Source of the DNA: Pseudomonas azerbaijanoccidentalis
Lineage (GTDB): Bacteria; Pseudomonadota; Gammaproteobacteria; Pseudomonadales; Pseudomonadaceae
Direction: 5' to 3'
Assembly (NCBI RefSeq): GCF_019145495.1
Contig: NZ_JAHSTU010000014.1
Location: 18,731-82,730, forward strand
Length of the DNA: 64,000 nt
The notes under the pieces were generated by a model. The model ran no database searches and had not been told where the DNA came from. It saw only the letters and a program-made list of their open reading frames with translations. The first letter of the stretch is position 1. Each line of letters begins with the position of its first letter. The position numbers were made by a program, and so were the translations under genes. Positions 30,312 through 37,853 of this stretch are shown here, piece after piece.

Positions 30312-31591
30312 TGAGCAACACCGCCAAGGCAAAAGGACAAGGGCAAGCGCACGACATCGATCTGCTGCTGGCCAGCAATGTCGGAGCGTTCGAGCAGTGG
30401 CTGCGCGCGCAGGGGATCACGGTCACGCCGCCGGATAAGGCCAATATCGCCCGCGGTGTGCATTACTGGGTTGAGCTACAAGGCTGTAAGCCCGTATCCG
30501 TCCAGGAAGGCAGTGGCCGTAATGCACGCTACGCACAGACGCACTTCCGACTGCGCCCGCTGCTGAGCCGCTTCCTGGCGTCCCCAGTGGCCAGCGCTAT
30601 CAAGGACATCGTACGGCCTACGGCCCCCGGTCAACTGCAAATCGTGGTCAGCGGCCAGCTTCAGGCTCCATCCCGCGCCGTCAATGGTGAAGTCCCCGCG
30701 CTCCTACAGGCCAACAGAGCCGGGCACCTGCTCAGTGATGCCGATATCGATCGCGCGCTGGCCATCGAAAGCCCTATTCCGGAAGCCGCTGAGGTAAAGC
30801 ATGTGTTTGGCGTGCGCGTTGCCGGCGCTGGCCGGAAAGGAATGACCGTAGTCGCCCATATGAAGGTGTACGACGCCCCGGATTCGCGCCGCCTGGTGGA
30901 AGTGATCGATTACCCTATCTGTTCCGAGCCGGGCGCGCTTCAGTCCCACGCGGAGGCCCTGTTTAAGCGCGCTGAAGCGCTGCCAAACGCCACGATCCTT
31001 GTGGATGTGCTTGATGACGGCCTTGAGCTGTTCCAGAACCTTCAGGCGATCGCAAGCCTATCGGTCGCGCGGTACGGGTTGACCATGGGCATGATGTTGC
31101 CGAAGAGCGGGAGCAGAAAACGCTTCACCAACTTACGGACTGAATGCACCGTTCGGGCTGCTGAGGCGATCAAAGGCGGCGAAATGAAGCTGATGCTGCC
31201 GATTGACCCCGTTGTCGGCGATCCGTTTGTGCTGTTCGGGTCGAAAACCCCGTATCACATGACGCCGGATGCCCGCTTTCAAGTTGCCAAGCCTTCGGAG
31301 ATTGAGGCAAGCAATCTGCCTACCGCTGATTTGCTTGAGGCCATCTGTCTGGCGTTCCACGGCAACGAACTGCCGACCGTCGCAGAGCAGCCGTCGGAGG
31401 TCGAGCCTGCTCCTGCTCCTGCTCCTGCTGCGCCAGCCCCAGCCAAGCCTCTGGATCAGTACCTGAGCGACCTGCGCGACGACTTCGCAGCTACATGCCC
31501 ATTGGTGTGGGATCGAGAAGAAAGCATGGCCGCCTTTGCTAATCGCCGATGGGTGTACGCGCAGGCGATGATCGACGCACGCCCCCAGTAG
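30311..31591 (+). CDS. Degenerate TerL nuclease-domain paralogue
   Basis: 426 residues. Residues about 128-352 align along their length with the nuclease half of the intact TerL (33888). Matching blocks: GHLLSDADIDRALAIESPI with KYLLSGAMLERAIAAASPI; RKRFTNLRTECTVRAAEAIK with RKRFINQRAQCTVHATEAIK; LPTADLLEAICLAF with LSSPDLFDTICMAF. The first catalytic Asp of TerL (VVDVAAG) is Arg169 here (GVRVAGA), while Asp232 and Asp340 are kept. The protein is therefore probably catalytically dead. Residues 1-127 lack an ATPase motor. A Pro/Ala-rich linker and a 60-residue C-terminal domain are extra. It may be a structural or regulatory packaging subunit. Confidence 0.82.
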   Translation: MSNTAKAKGQGQAHDIDLLLASNVGAFEQWLRAQGITVTPPDKANIARGVHYWVELQGCKPVSVQEGSGRNARYAQTHFRLRPLLSRFLASPVASAIKDIVRPTAPGQLQIVVSGQLQAPSRAVNGEVPALLQANRAGHLLSDADIDRALAIESPIPEAAEVKHVFGVRVAGAGRKGMTVVAHMKVYDAPDSRRLVEVIDYPICSEPGALQSHAEALFKRAEALPNATILVDVLDDGLELFQNLQAIASLSVARYGLTMGMMLPKSGSRKRFTNLRTECTVRAAEAIKGGEMKLMLPIDPVVGDPFVLFGSKTPYHMTPDARFQVAKPSEIEASNLPTADLLEAICLAFHGNELPTVAEQPSEVEPAPAPAPAAPAPAKPLDQYLSDLRDDFAATCPLVWDREESMAAFANRRWVYAQAMIDARPQ

Positions 31592-31610
31592 TCCGGGGAT
31601 ATTCCCGGAC
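31591..31610. promoter_or_regulatory. Palindromic motif GTCCGGGGATATTCCCGGAC (copy 6)
   Basis: Two opposed half-sites, GTCCGGG and CCCGGAC, joined by GATATT. It overlaps the end of the 30311 gene (stop at 31589-31591) and precedes the 31620 gene. Confidence 0.55.
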
Positions 31611-31619
31611 CGTACAGCT

Positions 31620-31790
31620 ATGAAATGCCGGTATTGCGAAAGCGATCGCGTCACTTGGCGGCGGCCAAAAAACAGCCCCGCCTACACCTACTGCCGAGAC
31701 TGCAAGCGAAAGAACTGTGAGGCGCAGGCCCACAAGCTCCCGCACGGCGAAAACGAATGCGACCGCGCCCAGCTGCGGCTCAAGATTTAG
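31620..31790 (+). CDS. Small zinc-finger protein
   Basis: 56 residues, too short for routine prediction. MKCRYCESDR ... YCRDCKRKNC has four paired Cys, a zinc ribbon. No clear ribosome site, but the frame is closed neatly between neighbours and shares the operon direction. Possibly a small packaging or regulatory factor. Confidence 0.5.
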   Translation: MKCRYCESDRVTWRRPKNSPAYTYCRDCKRKNCEAQAHKLPHGENECDRAQLRLKI

Positions 31791-31799
31791 GGGATGTAC

Positions 31800-32255
31800 A
31801 TGCAGGCTTTATCTATCGCACCACCCGCGGCGCCTGCTGGCGTTGTGCTGAGTGAGCGCCAGCGCTACCGGCTGGACACCGTGAACATGATTATCAAATC
31901 ACTGGCGGCGTCAGGCCTGCGCACTTTTGGGCGTGGTGATGCGGTGGCCAGCTTGGAGCCAAAGCGCTTGGGTGGCTTCTACTTTTCGCCGCCATCCGCA
32001 GAAGCCCGCGCGGTGGACCTGGAGTCGCCGGTGGTGGGGCGTGCTCGCCTGTTGCCTGGATTCAATGGCACTTATGCCGAGCAGCGGTTGGTGCGCTGTT
32101 TGGCTGCGTATGTGTCGGAGGGGCGCAGTGTGCCGGCGGCGACTCTGGCGCAGGCCCTGCTGGCGGATGGTAGCCAGCTGATGGAAGAGTTCCGATTCAC
32201 CAAGGCGTTCGCCAAGCCGATCGAGATCAACGGCAAGGCCGGGCCGAAGTCATGA
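31800..32255 (+). CDS. Hypothetical protein of the packaging operon
   Basis: 151 residues from ATG at 31800 (AGGGGATGTAC upstream). Helical; contains VVLSERQRYRLDTVNMIIKSLAASGLRTFGRGDAVASLEPKRLGGFYFSPP. It overlaps the next gene. No family recognised. Confidence 0.6.
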   Translation: MQALSIAPPAAPAGVVLSERQRYRLDTVNMIIKSLAASGLRTFGRGDAVASLEPKRLGGFYFSPPSAEARAVDLESPVVGRARLLPGFNGTYAEQRLVRCLAAYVSEGRSVPAATLAQALLADGSQLMEEFRFTKAFAKPIEINGKAGPKS

Positions 32256-32527
32256 GCCAGACCATCACCAACCGCCTGACCGGCGAGACGCTGACCGTGT
32301 ACCTGGAGCTGGGGGATGACTTGTGGCTACGCAATGAGGCGGGCGACATCGAGCACGCCGAGCGCGCACAGCTCCCCGCCGATCGCTGGCGCTTCGATGG
32401 CACCCGGGGTGCTGGTGATGACATTCCGCGCCTCGCCATCAGCCACAAATCTCCGCCGCCACTTACTGGGCTACTTGAGCTGTTTGGGCGGACATACAAC
32501 TTCTCAACTGAGCGCACTGCACCATGA
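32252..32527 (+). CDS. Hypothetical small protein
   Basis: 91 residues, ATGA overlap at both ends. Strand-rich (QTITNRLTGETLTVYLELGDDLWLRNEAGDIEHAERAQ). No family recognised. Confidence 0.6.
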   Translation: MSQTITNRLTGETLTVYLELGDDLWLRNEAGDIEHAERAQLPADRWRFDGTRGAGDDIPRLAISHKSPPPLTGLLELFGRTYNFSTERTAP

Positions 32528-33123
32528 CCCTGTTCTTCAATCGTGAGCATTTCGAACGGTCCTGTCGTCACGCCGGCATCAGTGACCTGGCCTATAACGA
32601 TGAAACGGGCGAGTACGCGAACGCCCACACACAGAAGACGTTCCAGGTATGGGAATCGCTGGCGCAGTCCAAGCAGGGCACCAAAACCCCAACAGCCTGG
32701 CTGACTCGGCATCGCGGCAAGGATCAGGGTATTTCGGTCCCGCGGCCACACACCAATTTGAGTCCCGAGCAGTGGGCACAGCGGGCCGCCCGAGGCTGGG
32801 AGCAACCGCTGGCGCTGTGGCCGGCTATGCCTGTGACCAGCGCCAGCGAGGACGCAATCCTCAGTGAGCGCCAGCGCCAGAAGCTGGTGAAGGGCTACAA
32901 CCCTGAACTTGATCGGCGTTATCGCAATGATGAGTTGCTGCGCGCGGCGGCAGGCTATGTCCTCCAAGTGCTGGTGCCGGACTACGCCAACACGCTTTGG
33001 CCATGGCCGCACTATCCGATGAAGACAGAAACCCGGTTGCGCGCGATCGAGAAGGCCGCCGCGTTGCTGATTGCCGAACACGAGCGGGAGTCGGCGCAGC
33101 TGGCCACGGAGGGCGCTGCATGA
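32524..33123 (+). CDS. Hypothetical protein of the packaging operon
   Basis: 199 residues, overlapping both neighbours by 4 bp. Contains ILSERQRQKLVKGYNPELDRRYRNDELLRAAAGYVLQVLVPDYANTLWPWPHYPMKTETRLRAIEKAAALLIAEHERE. This helical module occurs in several phage packaging-region proteins of unknown role. Confidence 0.6.
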   Translation: MTLFFNREHFERSCRHAGISDLAYNDETGEYANAHTQKTFQVWESLAQSKQGTKTPTAWLTRHRGKDQGISVPRPHTNLSPEQWAQRAARGWEQPLALWPAMPVTSASEDAILSERQRQKLVKGYNPELDRRYRNDELLRAAAGYVLQVLVPDYANTLWPWPHYPMKTETRLRAIEKAAALLIAEHERESAQLATEGAA

Positions 33124-33836
33124 ATGCGCGCCTGATCCAAGAGGACGATCGTTGGCCTGCATTTGTCCGCCGTTATGCGAACGACTTGCCTGCTTTCGCG
33201 CGGGAGGTGTGCGGCATGGAGGTGGATAGCCAGTTGGCGAGGGCCTTCGAAAGCGCGCAACTGCCGGACTGCCGTGTATCGATGGCTTCAGACCTGAATG
33301 CAATGGAACGGGGAGTGATCAGCCCGCTGGCGCCCATCGCGTTCTGGCGCTTGCTGTGCCGCCCCGACGCGCAGACCCTCGTGGCCGTGCCGTTTGGCGA
33401 CATGCTTCGCTGCTGTGAGCAGTACAGCAAGCTGGTCAGGAACATTGTGGGCGAGCACGCGTGGTTGGTTGATCACCTGCGAATCACCATCAGAAGCATC
33501 AGGCTGCGCCAGCAGGAGCAGTGGTGCGGCGTTCTCTTTTTTGCTGCGAGCGCGCATTCCCCCGAAAACATGGCCGGGTTCTGTGGGCGTGATGTCATGT
33601 GGTTGATGGAAGACGCTGGGGCTATGCCTGCCGTGAGCTTTGAAGTAGCGCGCGGGGGGCTGGCCCACTGCAATAACGGCGGGATGGTGCTGCACGCCGG
33701 TCGATTCCGGCGCAAAGGTTTTTTCCGCGACACCCAAACAACGTTGAGCTGCTGGGCGTCTGGCAGCAGCTGGAAAGCGTTCGTTCTGAACAGCACGGAA
33801 CACAGCAAACCGTCGCTCAAAGTGCGATTGGCGTAG
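33120..33836 (+). CDS. Degenerate TerL ATPase-domain paralogue
   Basis: 238 residues, ATGA overlap with the previous gene. It aligns with the N-terminal ATPase half of the TerL 50 bp downstream: RWPAFVRRYANDLPAFAREVCGMEV with RWPAFIERYAFNLYAFAVEACLMEV; HSPENMAGFCGRDVMWLMEDAG with GSPENLAGTHGDYLLWLADEAS; LNSTEHSKPSLKV with FNSEESPIVSLKF. The Walker A of TerL (SGHGTGKT) is replaced by ASDLNAME and the Walker B DE by ED. It ends exactly where the nuclease domain would begin. It is thus a dead motor domain, probably kept as a partner of TerL or of the dead nuclease at 30311. Confidence 0.85.
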   Translation: MNARLIQEDDRWPAFVRRYANDLPAFAREVCGMEVDSQLARAFESAQLPDCRVSMASDLNAMERGVISPLAPIAFWRLLCRPDAQTLVAVPFGDMLRCCEQYSKLVRNIVGEHAWLVDHLRITIRSIRLRQQEQWCGVLFFAASAHSPENMAGFCGRDVMWLMEDAGAMPAVSFEVARGGLAHCNNGGMVLHAGRFRRKGFFRDTQTTLSCWASGSSWKAFVLNSTEHSKPSLKVRLA

Positions 33837-33887
33837 CCGTAGAGTGACAGGGGCTGGGGAACTGGCCCCTTTGTGTTTAAGGATAAT

Positions 33888-35438
33888 ATGGCCAAGCCGA
33901 AACCCAAGCGTCTGCGTCTAGAGGCAGACCCGAGGTGGCCCGCATTCATCGAGCGTTACGCATTCAACCTGTACGCCTTCGCGGTTGAAGCGTGCTTGAT
34001 GGAAGTCACACCGCAACAACAAGACTTGTTCAATGAGTCCTCAGTCTATGGCTGCCGGGTATCGGTATCGTCTGGCCACGGTACTGGTAAAACCCGCAGT
34101 TTCGGCGTTATCTGTCTTTGGCACTTGCTGTGCTACCTGAATTCCAACACCTACGTGACCGCGCCAAAGCTCAAGACGGTGCGAGAGGGCGTATGGAAAG
34201 AAATCACCACCATGCTCGCCGAGATCCGCAAAGGCCCGCATGCGTGGATCGCTGACTATGTAGTGATTCAGGCCGAAAAGGTCTACGTGGTTGGCAACAG
34301 CGCCACCTGGTACGTAACCACCCGTACCGCCCCGCGCGGCTCTCCTGAGAACCTGGCCGGTACCCACGGCGACTATCTGCTATGGCTGGCGGATGAGGCG
34401 TCGGGCATCCCCGACGAAAACTTTGGTGTGATCGGTGGCGCTCTGACCGATGAGCGAAACCGTTTCATCATGGCCAGCCAGCCCACGCGATCGACCGGCT
34501 TCTTTTGGGAAACCCACCATGGCCAGTCGATCTACCGCGGCGGCCCGTGGGTGCCTCTGGTATTCAACTCCGAAGAGAGCCCGATTGTTTCGCTTAAATT
34601 CATCAAGGAGAAGCGCCAGCAATACGGCGGTACCGACGAAGCGGAATACCAGATCAAGGTTAAGGGGATGTTCCCTACCAACCTGAGCAAGTACTTGCTG
34701 AGTGGCGCCATGCTTGAGCGCGCCATTGCGGCGGCCAGCCCGATCCTGCCAGGCGAAGATTGGGGCCATGTGATCGTGGTCGACGTCGCGGCTGGCGTAG
34801 GGCGAGACAAGACGGTGGCTACTCACCTGCGCGTCACTGGCAAGGGCGATCGGATGGCGAACGAGCGCCGCCGCAAGGTCGAAGTGGTGGACGTCCCAAT
34901 CTACAGCTCTACCGAGGACTGGACGCCGCTGGCGGTCAAGCTGCGCGACTACGCCATGCAGTTCCCGAACGTCACGATCGTGATCGACACCAACGCCATG
35001 GGGATTCAGTTCATGCGCCGCCTGGAGGAATTGCAGATGGGCAGCATGATCATCCAGGGCGTGCAGTGGGGTGTCCGTCCGCACTCCAACGAGAACCGTA
35101 AGCGATTCATCAACCAGCGCGCCCAGTGCACCGTCCACGCCACCGAAGCAATCAAGGACAACGTGGTCAAGCTGGCGCCGAAGTACAAGCGCGACCTCAT
35201 CGACCAGGGCTCCCGCCTGCCGTATTCGTTCGACGAGCTGGGGCGCTACAAGATCGCCAGTAAAGAGAGCATGGCGGCAGACGGCCTGTCCTCGCCTGAC
35301 CTTTTCGACACCATCTGTATGGCCTTCCTGGAGGACGTGAACTACGTGGCCTGCACCGAGGAAACATCGGTGGCCAAGTCTTCGCGCGCTGAAGCGGCCT
35401 TGAGCAAAGCCAACGACCTGTTTGCCGATGTCGCATAA
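33888..35438 (+). CDS. terL: Terminase large subunit
   Basis: 516 residues from the ATG at 33888 (TTTAAGGATAAT upstream). ATPase: Walker A SGHGTGKT (62-69), Walker B LLWLADEA (164-171), coupling-type MASQPT (195-200). Nuclease: Asp in VVDVAAG (about 299), Asp in IVIDTNAMG, Asp in PDLFDTICMAF near the C-terminus. All expected active residues are present. The protein pumps DNA into proheads and cuts it. Unusually it follows two inactive paralogues of its own domains in the same operon. Confidence 0.95.
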   Translation: MAKPKPKRLRLEADPRWPAFIERYAFNLYAFAVEACLMEVTPQQQDLFNESSVYGCRVSVSSGHGTGKTRSFGVICLWHLLCYLNSNTYVTAPKLKTVREGVWKEITTMLAEIRKGPHAWIADYVVIQAEKVYVVGNSATWYVTTRTAPRGSPENLAGTHGDYLLWLADEASGIPDENFGVIGGALTDERNRFIMASQPTRSTGFFWETHHGQSIYRGGPWVPLVFNSEESPIVSLKFIKEKRQQYGGTDEAEYQIKVKGMFPTNLSKYLLSGAMLERAIAAASPILPGEDWGHVIVVDVAAGVGRDKTVATHLRVTGKGDRMANERRRKVEVVDVPIYSSTEDWTPLAVKLRDYAMQFPNVTIVIDTNAMGIQFMRRLEELQMGSMIIQGVQWGVRPHSNENRKRFINQRAQCTVHATEAIKDNVVKLAPKYKRDLIDQGSRLPYSFDELGRYKIASKESMAADGLSSPDLFDTICMAFLEDVNYVACTEETSVAKSSRAEAALSKANDLFADVA

Positions 35439-35564
35439 ACATAGATTTTTATGTTTATTGGTGTATATTTCGACATGACCAAGAGGCAAAACCCCGTGTT
35501 TCTGGTCTTTAATCGCCTGATATAGCGATAAAACTGGTACGGGGATAGTTTTGAGGGTTTGAAC
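35439..35564 (+). promoter_or_regulatory. Promoter region of the LytTR gene
   Basis: After terL comes the inverted repeat AAACATA/TATGTTT (about 35439-35458), possibly a terminator or operator. A half-match ATAGCGATAAAA (35522-35533) is followed directly by GGTACGGGGATAGTTTT (35536-35552), a copy of the TGTCCGGGGATA family with TA for TC. GAGGG then precedes the ATG. Confidence 0.5.
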
Positions 35565-35951
35565 ATGGAATTGCGCCGCTACAGGAAGAACCACCGACTA
35601 CGTGCCGAAAAAGTTGATTCGTCTGTGTTCGTGGCCTTTTGGGCTGATGACAAGTATGTCCACGCGCTGGACCGTGATGGCGTTGAGTGGATGCTGTGCG
35701 GCAAGCACTCAATCAAAGAGATCGAGGCCGGTGACCCCCGCGTGACGCGAGCGCACCGGAGTAGTTTGGTACGTGTGAGCGCGATCGATCGCGTCATGTC
35801 GCGCAACGAGCTGCGAAAAAACAAGCCTGATTATTTCTGTGTGGTGGGCGGGCGTGAGTTCGGCGTGTCCCGCACCTGCCGGCCTACCCTCTATGCGCAA
35901 TATCGCGCCTACGTTGCAGAGCACGGGTTTGTGCCGGCGGTGGCAGCATGA
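35565..35951 (+). CDS. Stand-alone LytTR DNA-binding regulator
   Basis: 128 residues from the ATG at 35565 (GAGGGTTTGAAC). FVAFWADDKYVHALDRDGVEWMLCGKHSIKEIEAGDP, TRAHRSSLVRVSAIDRVM and FGVSRTCRPTLYAQYR follow the LytTR pattern (DkYv strand, sL helix, RxHRS, vSR end). No receiver or membrane domain is attached. LytTR proteins usually bind direct repeats and activate promoters. Its own promoter carries one dispersed motif, so it is a candidate late-gene regulator of this element. Confidence 0.78.
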   Translation: MELRRYRKNHRLRAEKVDSSVFVAFWADDKYVHALDRDGVEWMLCGKHSIKEIEAGDPRVTRAHRSSLVRVSAIDRVMSRNELRKNKPDYFCVVGGREFGVSRTCRPTLYAQYRAYVAEHGFVPAVAA

Positions 35952-36742
35952 AGCGCAGCCGGCATGATGACGATAACCGCGGATTTCTCTTTGCAACGGG
36001 CCAGCTGAGCAAGGTTGAACGGACTGGCCAGACCCGCAACTTCGACTACTTCCCCAAGAAGTCCCGCCCGGCTGGCGCCTCGCTGAAGCCGAGCGACGTG
36101 CCCGCGTTGGTGGCCAAGGCGCTTGCTGGCGCTGGACCAATCAAGCAAGGGGAGGCCTTTGAGCACTTTCTGGCCGTCGTTTGCGACAACTATCGGTTCC
36201 ACGCTTTCCATTTCATCATCGCCGCGCCGCGCAGTGTTGGCGGGCGCCGTCGGGCGGTTCTGCTGAGTGAGCGCACGTTGAACGGGAATGTCGAAATGGC
36301 TTCGGCCTACGCCACCCGGTTGGTGGAGTACGCCGCCGCGTTGGGCAATCCCCGGGTGATGATCAGCGTATTGTCGTTCTGCTGTGATCTGGCCCGCTGC
36401 CTTACCCGCAGTGTGCCAAACAGCATGGAATGGGCAGACGCCAAGGTGCAGTGGCCACCGGAGTGCGAATCGCTGCGTGGCCAGTATCAGGACAACTACG
36501 CGTTGGGCTTTGAGCGCTACAAACAGGCTTCAGCCACCAAGGCCATCAAGTGTCCGCCCCTCGACGCGTTGGCGGGTCAGGTGGCGGCCATGTCGCCAAG
36601 CATTGACGGCCAGGGGCGCGTAGCTCTCACCCGTCCGGGCGACAGAATGGATCGCGAGCTGGAAGCCTTGTGTCTGCTGTATCTGGACGAAGAGCGCGAA
36701 CGCTTGGCCGGCGATCCTCGTGCCACTCTGCTGGCGGGTTGA
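35948..36742 (+). CDS. Hypothetical protein of the head region
   Basis: 264 residues, ATGA overlap with the LytTR gene. Basic N-terminus; helical core (AFEHFLAVVCDNYRFHAFHFIIAAPRSVGGRRRAVLLSERTL). No family recognised; position suggests a late or packaging-associated role. Confidence 0.6.
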   Translation: MKRSRHDDDNRGFLFATGQLSKVERTGQTRNFDYFPKKSRPAGASLKPSDVPALVAKALAGAGPIKQGEAFEHFLAVVCDNYRFHAFHFIIAAPRSVGGRRRAVLLSERTLNGNVEMASAYATRLVEYAAALGNPRVMISVLSFCCDLARCLTRSVPNSMEWADAKVQWPPECESLRGQYQDNYALGFERYKQASATKAIKCPPLDALAGQVAAMSPSIDGQGRVALTRPGDRMDRELEALCLLYLDEERERLAGDPRATLLAG

Positions 36743-36744
36743 TC

Positions 36745-37020
36745 GTGGATAGCGTCAGTGTAGGGCCGGTGCCGTTGTGGCGAGAGTTCAGGCCAAGCAG
36801 CTGGACACGAACCGACGGCGCTGGCGCCTCACAACCGCACGGCTGGGACGATAAGCCCGAGGCGGATTACTGGCTGGCGTGGGCACCGTACATTACCGGC
36901 GATCGCAAAGACGTTGGGCACCCGGATAAGGTCATGCGCCGGCGTTTCGACACAAAAGAGGCTGCAATGAAGTACGCCGACAAGACGTGGCCACCGGGAA
37001 AGTGGCAAGACAGCGAATAG
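36745..37020 (+). CDS. Hypothetical small protein
   Basis: 91 residues from a GTG at 36745 (stop-start spacing 2 bp). Trp-rich (DYWLAWAPYITGDRK). Ends at a terminator. No family recognised. Confidence 0.5.
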   Translation: MDSVSVGPVPLWREFRPSSWTRTDGAGASQPHGWDDKPEADYWLAWAPYITGDRKDVGHPDKVMRRRFDTKEAAMKYADKTWPPGKWQDSE

Positions 37021-37026
37021 ACCAAG

Positions 37027-37055
37027 TGCCCCGCCATGAGCGGGGTTTGTTTTGT
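37027..37055 (+). terminator. Rho-independent terminator
   Basis: CCCCGC, loop CATGA, GCGGGG followed by TTTGTTTTG. It ends the 33888-37020 unit. Confidence 0.75.
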
Positions 37056-37134
37056 CTGAAACATGCAAAGTTGCTCGATAGCGCTGGCACGGGTGCCGGG
37101 ACAATGGGCGCTCTACTGTTCGGAGTGTCTTGTG

Positions 37135-37560
37135 ATGACAGCGGCGACCAATACTCGCAAGCCCCAGCTTGTGGCGCAGGATCAAATAATCATTTTTGAG
37201 GGTTTCGAAAGCGTCAGCCAGCTGTGCTTCAGGGCTCCTATCCCTTTTCCCGGCAACAACAGCGGTCCGTTCTCCATGTACGAGACTGTGCAGGGGCATG
37301 CGTGGAAGTTTTTCGATGCTGTTAAAGGCAAAAAACTGTCTGCAAGGATCGTATCCGTGCATGGCGAGCGCGAGCAGTACGTGCTTGAAGGGGTCACGAT
37401 TTTCAAGCCAGAGTCATCTTTTAACTGGGAGTCGCCTCAAGGCGGTTCGCCGCTGGTGGTAAATGCACAGTTGCGCTGGAGAAACGCGCGGCGCATTGAT
37501 GAATTTTCGGCGTTGCTGGACCTTGCCCTGTTGAAAAGCACGGCGAAAGCGCCTGTATGA
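37135..37560 (+). CDS. Tail-tube-like virion protein (paralogue of 2294)
   Basis: 141 residues from the ATG at 37135 (CGGAGTGTCTTGTG). GPFSMYETVQGHAWKFFDAVKGKKLSARI and FNWESPQGGSPLVVNAQLRW parallel the 2294 protein. Beta-rich, compact. As the first gene of the head/portal operon it may be a head-tail joining tube-like ring rather than the main tube. Paralogy is seen; the role is inferred. Confidence 0.6.
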   Translation: MTAATNTRKPQLVAQDQIIIFEGFESVSQLCFRAPIPFPGNNSGPFSMYETVQGHAWKFFDAVKGKKLSARIVSVHGEREQYVLEGVTIFKPESSFNWESPQGGSPLVVNAQLRWRNARRIDEFSALLDLALLKSTAKAPV

Positions 37561-37853
37561 TTCCCGAAGTCCGGTTTTATCTGGAAGTGCGCAAATTCGC
37601 GCTGACTGAGCCGTCGTATTCCACTCGGCGCCAGGTGGTGCGCAGCTTTCCGAGCGAGCGCTACCACCTGCAAATGATGGCGCTGAGGGTGTACGGCGAT
37701 GCAGCTGAGGTGCTGGCCATTCGGGCAGCTGCTGGGCTGTCGACGGTTGATTCCCCACTGGAAGAGCAGGACGTGGTTCTGCCCACCAAAGAGCACTTGG
37801 CCTACCTCAAACAGAAGTCAGGCATTGTCGCTGCCGTGAGGTCCGTTCGCTGA
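37557..37853 (+). CDS. Hypothetical head-operon protein
   Basis: 98 residues, overlapping both neighbours. Helical, basic N-terminus. No family recognised; likely a small virion or assembly protein. Confidence 0.55.
   Translation: MIPEVRFYLEVRKFALTEPSYSTRRQVVRSFPSERYHLQMMALRVYGDAAEVLAIRAAAGLSTVDSPLEEQDVVLPTKEHLAYLKQKSGIVAAVRSVR

Noticed and set aside
33120..33836. The ATPase-like gene as a frameshifted or truncated piece of terL
   Set aside because: It has its own start with an ATGA overlap, an intact frame and a distinct sequence throughout. The terL copy downstream is complete, so a duplication is the better reading.
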